A stretch of DNA of 8,207 bases, taken from Bacteroidota bacterium (GTDB taxonomy: Bacteria > Bacteroidota > Bacteroidia > UKL13-3). Both the position numbers and the translations under genes were made by a program. Shown here one piece after another: positions 1-5,762 of the stretch. Numbering within the stretch: the first letter of the stretch is position 1; each line of letters starts with the position of its first letter. The notes below the pieces were generated by a model that was not told the DNA's origin, ran no database searches, and was given only the letters and a program-made list of their open reading frames with translations. The stretch spans positions 1-8,207 of the forward strand of contig CANHRW010000083.1 of assembly GCA_947462865.1 (NCBI GenBank), in the 5' to 3' direction.

Positions 1-2170
1 ATTTTTTAAGTCCCAATAAGATTGGCCCAATGGCTTCAGCAGCTCCCATTGCCTGTAGCATTTTATACGTAATGTTACCACTTGACAAGGATGGGAAAAT
101 AAATGTATTCACTGGCTCTCCATTTAATTCACTAAATGGAAAATTCTCTTTCAAGAGTTTTTGACTCATTGCTATGTTAGCTTGAATTTCTCCATCAACA
201 ACCATTTGCGGATAGATAGCCTTAAGCTGTCTTCTCACTTCTGCCATTTTAGAAGGTACTTCTCCATTGGCAGAACCAAAATTACTATAAGATAACAAAG
301 CCGTTTTGGGTTGTATATTGAATTTTTTTACTGCAGTATTTGCCAATGCCGTAATATCAATCAGTTCCTTAACAGTTGGATCAGGATTTACTGTGCAATC
401 AGCAAAAAACAAAGGGCCCTTTTTGCTCAACATAATATACATGCCCGCCACCACTGAAGTATGCTCCTCTTTACCCAATATTTGTAAAGCAGGTCTGATG
501 GTAGAAGGATAATTTTTTGTTAACCCAGAAATCATGGCATCTGCTTCTCCAGTTTCAACCATCATCGGAGCAAAGTAGCTTCTATCTCTGACCAGTTTCT
601 TGGCCTCATACAAGGTAATGCCTTTGCGCTGGCGTTTTTGGAACAAGATTTCTGCAAAAGCATTTCTCTTGTCTTCATGTTCCATTGGGTCAATAATTTG
701 AACATCACCCAACTTAATCTCATGATCAGCAATAATCTGTTCTATTTTCTGACGGTTACCCAATAAAATAGGAATGGCAATGCCTTCGTCTTTTACAATT
801 TGAGCCGCTCTCAATATTTTAAAATTATCTGCTTCACTGAAAACTACTCGTTTAGGCGATTGCTTGGCTTTGTCAGTAAGGGCACGCATAAAATTGCTTT
901 CATTGCCCAAACGGTTTAACAATTCATTGTGATAGGCATCCCAATTTTTAATGGGATGTTTGGCAACACCGCTTTCCATTGCAGCTTTTGCTACAGCAGG
1001 TGAAACTGTTGTAATGAGTCGAGGGTCTATTGGTTTTGGAATGATATAAGACCTGCCAAAGGTTACATTTTTTTCGTCATAAGCGAGCAATACCATTTCT
1101 GGAACAGGTTCTTTGGCTAACTTCGCCAAAGCATGTACTGCTGCAATTTTCATTTCCTCATTAATTTTAGTGGCTCTTACATCAAGTGCACCTCTAAAAA
1201 TATAAGGAAAACCCAATACATTATTTACTTGATTAGGATGGTCGCTTCGGCCAGTACACATGATAATATCAGGCCTTGATGCCATGGCTAAATCATATTG
1301 AATTTCTGGGTTAGGATTAGCTAAAGCAAACACAATACAATCTTTGTTCATGCTCCTAATCATATCCTGACTCACTACATCGGCTTTTGACAAACCAACG
1401 AATACATCCGCATCTTGCATGGCTTCAGTAAGCGTATGTATATCTCTAGAAGTAGCAAATTGCTTTTTAATGGAATCTAATGCTGGGTTATCATGCCTAA
1501 TGACTCCTTTGCTATCGCACATGATCAAATTCTCAGGAGCAACTCCTAAGGCAAGCATTATTTTGGCACAGCTGATGGCAGAGGCACCAGCACCATTGTA
1601 TACAACTTTAACTTTACCAATTTCTTTACCAACCAATTCCAAGGCATTGAGCAGTGCTGCTCCAGTGATAATTGCAGTACCATGTTGGTCGTCATGCATA
1701 ATTGGAATATCCAACTCTTCTTTGAGACGTGTTTCTATTTCAAAACATTCGGGCGCTTTAATATCCTCAAGGTTAATCCCTCCAAATGTACACGAGATAT
1801 TTTTAACCGTTTGAATGAATGACTCCACATCTTTTGTGTTCACTTCAATATCAAACACATCAATATCTGCAAAAATTTTAAACAATACCCCTTTGCCTTC
1901 CATGACAGGCTTAGAGGCATCTGCACCAATGTCACCCAGTCCTAAAACAGCTGTTCCATTTGAAATGACTGCAACCAAATTACCTTTGGCAGTATATTTA
2001 TAAATGTCTTCAGGATTTTCTGCAATAGCTAAACAAGGTTCTGCCACACCTGGTGAATAAGCCAAACTTAAATCTCTTTTGGTATTGGTTGGTTTAGTGG
2101 GTACAACAGCTATTTTACCGGGTCTGCCTTTGCTATGGTATTTTAAAGCGTCTTCTTTTAATGAACTCAT
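1..2170 (-). CDS. maeB: NADP-dependent malic enzyme, MaeB type with C-terminal phosphotransacetylase-like domain (3' end cut by window)
   Basis: Cytosolic enzyme that oxidatively decarboxylates malate to pyruvate and CO2 with reduction of NAD(P)+, feeding pyruvate, acetyl-CoA and NADPH pools. I read 723 complete codons from the ATG at 2170 to the window edge. The N-terminal malic domain (about 1-180) has catalytic Tyr38 in SLAYSPGVAEPC, Lys93 in VMEGK, and metal ligands Glu135/Asp136 (NLEDIKAPECF) and Asp160/Asp161 (MHDDQHGTA). The nucleotide-binding domain follows, with GAGASA at 193-198 and LANPNPE at 282-289. From about 435 to the end is a phosphate acetyl/butyryl-transferase-like domain (RVVFSEADN, SGLTKNYPSTIRPAL). 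In known MaeB proteins this domain is regulatory, sensing acetyl-CoA, rather than a working transacetylase. E. coli MaeB has 759 residues, so about 35-40 residues are missing off the left edge. It is the last visible gene of the minus-strand cluster, 15 bases after the LOG gene. NADP preference is inferred from the family. Confidence 0.95.
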   Translation of the reverse strand, partial: MSSLKEDALKYHSKGRPGKIAVVPTKPTNTKRDLSLAYSPGVAEPCLAIAENPEDIYKYTAKGNLVAVISNGTAVLGLGDIGADASKPVMEGKGVLFKIFADIDVFDIEVNTKDVESFIQTVKNISCTFGGINLEDIKAPECFEIETRLKEELDIPIMHDDQHGTAIITGAALLNALELVGKEIGKVKVVYNGAGASAISCAKIMLALGVAPENLIMCDSKGVIRHDNPALDSIKKQFATSRDIHTLTEAMQDADVFVGLSKADVVSQDMIRSMNKDCIVFALANPNPEIQYDLAMASRPDIIMCTGRSDHPNQVNNVLGFPYIFRGALDVRATKINEEMKIAAVHALAKLAKEPVPEMVLLAYDEKNVTFGRSYIIPKPIDPRLITTVSPAVAKAAMESGVAKHPIKNWDAYHNELLNRLGNESNFMRALTDKAKQSPKRVVFSEADNFKILRAAQIVKDEGIAIPILLGNRQKIEQIIADHEIKLGDVQIIDPMEHEDKRNAFAEILFQKRQRKGITLYEAKKLVRDRSYFAPMMVETGEADAMISGLTKNYPSTIRPALQILGKEEHTSVVAGMYIMLSKKGPLFFADCTVNPDPTVKELIDITALANTAVKKFNIQPKTALLSYSNFGSANGEVPSKMAEVRRQLKAIYPQMVVDGEIQANIAMSQKLLKENFPFSELNGEPVNTFIFPSLSSGNITYKMLQAMGAAEAIGPILLGLKK

Positions 2171-2185
2171 GAATGTTTAAATCTG

Positions 2186-2893
2186 TTAAAAATTTGGTTT
2201 AATACTCATTTCAGCATAGTAATCAATAATGGCACTCACTGCATCATCAGCAGTATCAACCAATTTGAACAAAAACAAATCCTCCTCATTGATGTTTTTT
2301 TCTTTTTTGCACATCGTTTCTTTGAGCCAATCTATTAGTCCGCCCCAGTATTCAGTACCAACTAAAACTACTGGGAAACGAGCTACTTTGTGTGTTTGTA
2401 TTAATGTCAACGATTCAAACAATTCATCTAGCGTTCCAAAGCCACCTGGCATGGCTATAAATCCCTGTGCATATTTAACAAACATCACTTTCCTGACAAA
2501 AAAGTAATCGAAGTTGATGTTTTTGTCTTGGTCTATGTACCTATTGTGAAACTGTTCAAAGGGCAATTCAATGTTCAATCCAACAGATTTTCCACCCGCC
2601 TCAAATGCCCCTTTATTTCCAGCCTCCATAATACCCGGACCTCCACCAGTAATGACCCCAAAGCCAACTTTTACAAGCTTTTTGGCAATTTCTTCTGCCA
2701 GTAAATAATACTTGTTGTCGTTTTTGGTTCGGGCTGATCCAAATATAGATACACAAGGTCCAATTTTACTCATCTTTTCAAAGCCTTCTACAAACTCGGC
2801 CATGATTTTAAAAGTGGCCCAACTATCGCTCACTTTGATTTCTGGCCAATCCTTTTTCTGGAAAGCCAATTTAATGCGTTCTTCTTCTGTCAT
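2186..2893 (-). CDS. TIGR00730/LOG-family protein, probable nucleotide 5'-monophosphate phosphoribohydrolase (lysine decarboxylase-like fold)
   Basis: Rossmann-fold protein of the LOG family. Members hydrolyse the N-glycosidic bond of nucleoside 5'-monophosphates (cytokinin ribotides in plants and some bacteria, purine or pyrimidine NMPs in others), releasing base and ribose 5-phosphate. The signatures are present: GPCVSIFGSAR near 45-55, TGGGPGIMEA at 82-91, the FFVRK arginine/lysine near 131-135, and the catalytic PGGFGTLDE at 149-157 (numbering from the ATG). The old label 'lysine decarboxylase' is wrong for this family. Two starts are possible: TTG at 2917, eight codons longer and right after an in-frame TAG, or ATG at 2893. 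I prefer the ATG because MTEEERIK is a natural N-terminus and TTG is rare, but neither has a clear ribosome binding site. It lies between yqeY and maeB with a 15-base gap to maeB. The exact substrate cannot be told from sequence. Confidence 0.9.
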   Translation of the reverse strand: MTEEERIKLAFQKKDWPEIKVSDSWATFKIMAEFVEGFEKMSKIGPCVSIFGSARTKNDNKYYLLAEEIAKKLVKVGFGVITGGGPGIMEAGNKGAFEAGGKSVGLNIELPFEQFHNRYIDQDKNINFDYFFVRKVMFVKYAQGFIAMPGGFGTLDELFESLTLIQTHKVARFPVVLVGTEYWGGLIDWLKETMCKKEKNINEEDLFLFKLVDTADDAVSAIIDYYAEMSIKPNF

Positions 2894-2932
2894 TTGCTTA
2901 AAATTAATGGGCAGCAAGCCCTATTGAATGAA

Positions 2933-3382
2933 TTAAGACAACAAGTCTTTTAGGCAATTTGAAATGATCTTTCCATCTGCCCTACCTGCAAAATGTTTCA
3001 TTGCTAAAGGCATAACTTTTGAAAAATCAGCCGCAGATGTTGCACCGTTAGATTGAAGCAGGGTTAATAATTCCTGTTTAATTTGCTCGGTTGATAATTG
3101 TTCCGGCAAATATTTTTCAATCACAGTCAACTCTTCTGATTCAGTTTTGGCCAAATCTGTTCGTCCGTTTTGTAGATATATATCTAGAGATTCTTTTCTT
3201 TGTTTGGCTAATTTTTGAAAAATTTTGATGGATTGCTCATCTGAAACTATTCCATTTGCTCCAGCTTCAGAGCCAGCCAACAACAAGGCCGACTTTAATC
3301 CACGCAATGCACGCAGACTTACTTCGTCTTTTGCTTTCATTGCTGTAATAATATCTGCGTTTACTTTTTCTTGTAAAGTCAT
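2933..3382 (-). CDS. yqeY: GatB/YqeY domain-containing protein
   Basis: Stand-alone YqeY-family protein of 149 residues, the usual length. The all-helical fold resembles the C-terminal tail domain of GatB, the tRNA-binding part of Asp/Glu-tRNA amidotransferase, so a role near tRNA amidation is often suggested, but no biochemical function is firmly established. Visible family features are an N-terminal amphipathic helix ending in MKAKDEVSLRALRGLKSAL (15-33), the central KQRKESLDIYLQNGRTDLA (60-78), EEKYLP-like IEKYLPEQLS (88-97), and the C-terminal GRADGKIIS (133-141), which matches the conserved G-x-A-D-G-K loop. The ATG at 3382 is the only sensible start, because upstream sequence is intergenic. 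A possible promoter lies just upstream (see 3401-3431), so it may be transcribed both from the cluster and independently. The gap to the next gene is about 40 bases if that gene starts at ATG 2893. Confidence 0.92.
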   Translation of the reverse strand: MTLQEKVNADIITAMKAKDEVSLRALRGLKSALLLAGSEAGANGIVSDEQSIKIFQKLAKQRKESLDIYLQNGRTDLAKTESEELTVIEKYLPEQLSTEQIKQELLTLLQSNGATSAADFSKVMPLAMKHFAGRADGKIISNCLKDLLS

Positions 3383-3400
3383 GGTCTATTTCTTAACTAT

Positions 3401-3431
3401 CAAATGAAGTCAATATTATTCGCTAATACAA
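3401..3431 (-). promoter_or_regulatory. Possible Bacteroidota-type internal promoter for yqeY
   Basis: Read on the minus strand, TTG at 3431-3429 is followed after exactly 20 bases by TTCATTTG at 3408-3401. The Bacteroidota housekeeping consensus is a TTG -33 box and a TAnnTTTG -7 box about 19-21 bases apart, so the -7 box has one mismatch. Transcription would begin around 3395, about 13 bases before the yqeY ATG. This is motif matching in AT-rich DNA, so chance is possible. Confidence 0.33.
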
Positions 3432-3435
3432 CTGT

Positions 3436-4224
3436 CTATTTTTTCTTTGCAATAAATTTACTGCCTTTCCCAAGGAAAAAGCTGAAAGTATCGCTTCTTA
3501 AACCCAACCTAAGTGTTTCTAATGGAATGATATCATTTGGTGCAATATTTCCAAGGTTCACATTGGCTCCTACTAATTTAATAAAATAGGTTTGTTGTGC
3601 TTTTTGTGGGGCTTCCCATATGATTTTTTCTTCAGGTATTTTGGTTAATATTTCTTGAACCAACCCTTCTCTAACTTCACCACTACTCCTATATACTCCA
3701 ACATTTCCGGCTTCTCTAGCTTCTGCAATTACTTTCCAAGCACCAGCAGCCAATTCACTTTGCATCAATTCTATCCATTGGTAGGGAGGAATTATTTTTT
3801 CTACGTCTTTGCTACCAACTTCACTCAAAACAGTTACATGTTTGCTTAGTTTGGCAATGAGTTCCAGTTTCATTTCATGTGGTAATTCTATTGAACCATC
3901 TGAAATTTCAGCATGTTGCATGCCATACTTTTCAAGCATTTTAATGTAGTCTTCGAATTGATTACGAACCAAGTAAGCTTCAAATAGTGTACCTCCAAAA
4001 TAAACTATTATACCGTTAGATTGGTACAATTTAATTTTCTCTTGCAAGTTTGGGGTAACATACGAAGTGCCAAAACCCAATTTAACAATATCGGTAAATG
4101 CACCACTTACGGAAATCATATCTTCGGCTTCTCGTATACTAAGGCCTTTATCCATCACCATTGTAAGACCAGTGTTTCTAGGCTTTATAGGTCTTTCCGG
4201 AATATGTTTTAACTTAAAATTCAT
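3436..4224 (-). CDS. comA: Phosphosulfolactate synthase (ComA family)
   Basis: TIM-barrel enzyme family that adds sulfite to phosphoenolpyruvate to give (R)-2-phospho-3-sulfolactate, with Mg2+; it is the first step of coenzyme M synthesis in methanogens. The protein (262 residues) keeps the blocks I recall from methanogen ComA, in order: GLTMVMDKGL (19-28), DIVKLGFGTS (45-54), VYFGGTLFE (74-82), AEISDGSIELP (105-115), VLSEVGSKD (132-140), EAREAG (168-173), IIWEAPQKAQQ (201-211), and NVNLGNIAP to ETLRLGLRSDTF (221-247). A longer version beginning at TTG 4236 would add only MRAR; I chose the ATG at 4224 because MNFKLKHIPERP is a normal N-terminus. It follows the TPR gene by 42 bases. Coenzyme M is not expected in this organism, so the product may feed sulfolactate, cysteate or sulfonolipid synthesis; that is inference. 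No comB or comC homologue is present in this window. Confidence 0.9.
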   Translation of the reverse strand: MNFKLKHIPERPIKPRNTGLTMVMDKGLSIREAEDMISVSGAFTDIVKLGFGTSYVTPNLQEKIKLYQSNGIIVYFGGTLFEAYLVRNQFEDYIKMLEKYGMQHAEISDGSIELPHEMKLELIAKLSKHVTVLSEVGSKDVEKIIPPYQWIELMQSELAAGAWKVIAEAREAGNVGVYRSSGEVREGLVQEILTKIPEEKIIWEAPQKAQQTYFIKLVGANVNLGNIAPNDIIPLETLRLGLRSDTFSFFLGKGSKFIAKKK

Positions 4225-4235
4225 GCGTGCACGCA
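4224..4235. repeat. 12-base perfect palindrome overlapping the comA start codon
   Basis: TGCGTGCACGCA reads the same on both strands. It is GC-rich compared with its AT-rich surroundings and covers the first base of the comA ATG plus the 11 bases upstream. It could be an operator half-site pair or chance. With no loop it is not a good RNA hairpin. The palindrome itself is certain; its function is unknown. Confidence 0.5.
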
Positions 4236-4266
4236 AATTACGGGATTTAAGATAAGATGTTCTAAC

Positions 4267-5676
4267 TTATTCTATTGATTTTGGTCGGTAAGTATCTATC
4301 ATCTGAATAAATTCAGGAATCAAGGCAAATTCAGGATTGGTTTCAAATAAGTGGTTATGCTCCTCAAAATTAAGTTGTAGTGCTTTTTCAAATTGAACAA
4401 GGGATTCTTTTGTTTTACCTGATTTGTAAAGTACCAAAGCCAATCTGTAATAACACGCAAATGACTCTGGGTTGAAAGTCAATGCTGTTTTGAGTAGTTT
4501 CTCAGCTCCAGCATAATCTGCTGATTTATAAAGTACATAGGACCAATCTATCCAAGCCTCTGCAAACGATGGATCAAGTTCGGTAACTTTTTCAAAGGTG
4601 CCAATTGCATCATCGGTTTTGTCTAAGGCATACTCGCATTCTGCCAAAACCATTAAATATTCTATATTGTCTGTTTCCAATAAAACAGCACGTTTGAAAA
4701 ATTGTAAAGCATCTTTTCCTTTGTCATCTTTGAACAATGTCAATCCAATTCCAAACCAGGCCTCTGCAAGATTGGGATTGACCAAACTGGCTTTTTTATA
4801 CAAAGCTCTAGATTGATCATAGTCCCCTTTTCGTTCAAAACATCCAGCTAAATTACAAAGTGTAATGCCGTCTTCACCTTCATCTTCAATGACCTCTTGA
4901 TAGGTTTTAATGGCTTCATCGAATTGTTCTAATTCTACCAAAGCATTTGCCTTGTTAAATTTAGCAACAGTATAAGAATCATCGATAACCAAACAGAAAT
5001 CAAATGCATCTATGGCTTCTTTAAAATGATTGAGTTTAGTATGAATTACTCCTAAATTATACCAAGCAGTAGCGTTGTATGGTTCTAAATCTATCAATTG
5101 GTTTAAAAGCGCAATAGCTTCATCAAACTTATTCATTAAATCTAGACAATTAGCAGCCTCATAATAGGCTTGTTCATTAGCTGGATCCAATTTGATAATT
5201 TCTTTGAAATAATGAATGGCCTCTGAAAACAAATCGTTGTCTTGATGAATGAAGCCAATTTCGAACAAACAATCCGTTAGCTCATCGGTATATTGAATGG
5301 CTTTATCAAACCATATTTTTGCTTCAACTGGATCTTCTAAACCCAACAAAACTTCTCCTTTGAGGAGATATACCTCTGCATTGCAAGGTTCGTAAATGGC
5401 TGCCTTATCTAATTCAGTCAATGCTAAATTATACTTGTCTGTATGTAAATATACTTCTGCCAACTTGACCCAAAAGCCAACATGCTGTGGATACATTTCT
5501 AAACCAAATTGTATAGCCGATTCAGCTTTCTTGTACTTTTCCTGCTGTAAATAATGTTCCGCTATCAATTCTATGGCATCAGGTTCAAAATAGTCTTTGG
5601 TTCTATTCCTGAGCATTTTCTCATAGCGTTGAACAAAATTGCTGGTTTCCTCTCCTAAAAAATCATTTCCTTCCAT
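4267..5676 (-). CDS. Tetratricopeptide repeat protein with 12 TPRs
   Basis: Protein of 469 residues made almost wholly of TPR units, helix-turn-helix repeats of about 34 residues that form a superhelical protein-binding scaffold. After a 32-residue acidic N-terminus, I count 12 consecutive repeats from Asp33 to His440, for example 203-236 (TAWYNLGVIHTKLNHFKEAI...) and 373-406 (EAWIDWSYVLYKSADYAGAE...). Most keep the W/Y-x-x-L-G/A-x-x-Y and A-x-x-x-F/Y-x-x-A pattern with P near position 32. A 29-residue C-terminal tail (441-469) closes the array. No signal peptide or transmembrane segment is visible, so it should be cytoplasmic. No catalytic domain is present and the partner cannot be inferred. 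It is the first gene of the minus-strand cluster, with a candidate promoter just upstream. The ATG at 5676 is the first good start after the intergenic region. Confidence 0.93.
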   Translation of the reverse strand: MEGNDFLGEETSNFVQRYEKMLRNRTKDYFEPDAIELIAEHYLQQEKYKKAESAIQFGLEMYPQHVGFWVKLAEVYLHTDKYNLALTELDKAAIYEPCNAEVYLLKGEVLLGLEDPVEAKIWFDKAIQYTDELTDCLFEIGFIHQDNDLFSEAIHYFKEIIKLDPANEQAYYEAANCLDLMNKFDEAIALLNQLIDLEPYNATAWYNLGVIHTKLNHFKEAIDAFDFCLVIDDSYTVAKFNKANALVELEQFDEAIKTYQEVIEDEGEDGITLCNLAGCFERKGDYDQSRALYKKASLVNPNLAEAWFGIGLTLFKDDKGKDALQFFKRAVLLETDNIEYLMVLAECEYALDKTDDAIGTFEKVTELDPSFAEAWIDWSYVLYKSADYAGAEKLLKTALTFNPESFACYYRLALVLYKSGKTKESLVQFEKALQLNFEEHNHLFETNPEFALIPEFIQMIDTYRPKSIE

Positions 5677-5695
5677 GGCAATTCATTTAACAATT

Positions 5696-5703
5696 CAAAA
5701 ATA
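5696..5703 (-). promoter_or_regulatory. Candidate -7 box (TAnnTTTG) for the TPR-led gene cluster
   Basis: On the minus strand, TATTTTTG at 5703-5696 matches the Bacteroidota -7 consensus TAnnTTTG exactly. It lies 19 bases before the TPR ATG, giving a leader of about 13 bases. A clear TTG -33 box is absent: the nearest is CTG at 5723-5721, with 17 bases between. This is plausible as the main promoter of the cluster, but rests on a short motif. Confidence 0.42.
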
Positions 5704-5738
5704 ACTGAAAGTTCTTTAGTCAGATACCTAATATCTCC

Positions 5739-5757
5739 TTTTTTTTTATAATTTTTG
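5739..5757 (+). promoter_or_regulatory. T-tract and weak -7-like element before the peptidase gene
   Basis: A run of nine T (5739-5747) leads into TATAATTTTTG (5747-5757). The end resembles TAnnTTTG but with three bases between TA and TTTG, and no TTG -33 box lies at the right distance. If it is used, transcription would begin at or next to the ATG at 5763, giving an almost leaderless mRNA. The homopolymer could also vary in length by slippage. Weak evidence. Confidence 0.22.
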
Positions 5758-5762
5758 AACCG

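Larger units (their letters stand above)
1..5676 (-). other. Probable five-gene transcription unit: TPR, comA, yqeY, LOG, maeB
   Basis: All five genes point the same way, with gaps of 42, 53, 39 (15 if the LOG gene starts at TTG) and 15 bases. No convincing terminator hairpin with a T-run lies in any gap. The best promoter candidate is upstream of the TPR gene, with a possible internal one before yqeY. Co-transcription is inferred from spacing only, and the unit may continue beyond the left edge. Confidence 0.55.

Noticed and set aside
1419..2003. Two plus-strand open frames (1419-1814 and 1815-2003) antisense to maeB
   Set aside because: They lie fully opposite conserved malic-enzyme codons including the catalytic HDDQHG and NLED regions, and their translations show no recognisable domain.
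2229..2927. Plus-strand open frames (2229-2507, 2712-2927) opposite the LOG gene
   Set aside because: Shadow frames opposite well-conserved LOG motifs; their composition is rich in Ser/Asn/Thr, as expected for antisense translation.
2935..2949. Small inverted repeat AAGAC-5-GTCTT at the end of yqeY, considered as a terminator
   Set aside because: The stem is only five base pairs, includes yqeY coding bases, and has no T-run after it on the minus strand.
4234..4240. TAATTTG on the minus strand upstream of comA, considered as a -7 promoter box
   Set aside because: Spacing within the box is one base short of TAnnTTTG, no TTG -33 box is placed correctly, and the start site would fall on the ATG.
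3225..4255. Several short plus-strand open frames opposite yqeY and comA
   Set aside because: All overlap strongly supported minus-strand genes and show no family signature.
4598..4816. Plus-strand open frame opposite the TPR gene
   Set aside because: Antisense to TPR repeats 9-11; no independent evidence.
4267..5676. Periodic similarity about every 102 bases, considered as a DNA tandem repeat
   Set aside because: The periodicity is at protein level (34-residue TPR units); the DNA copies are strongly diverged.
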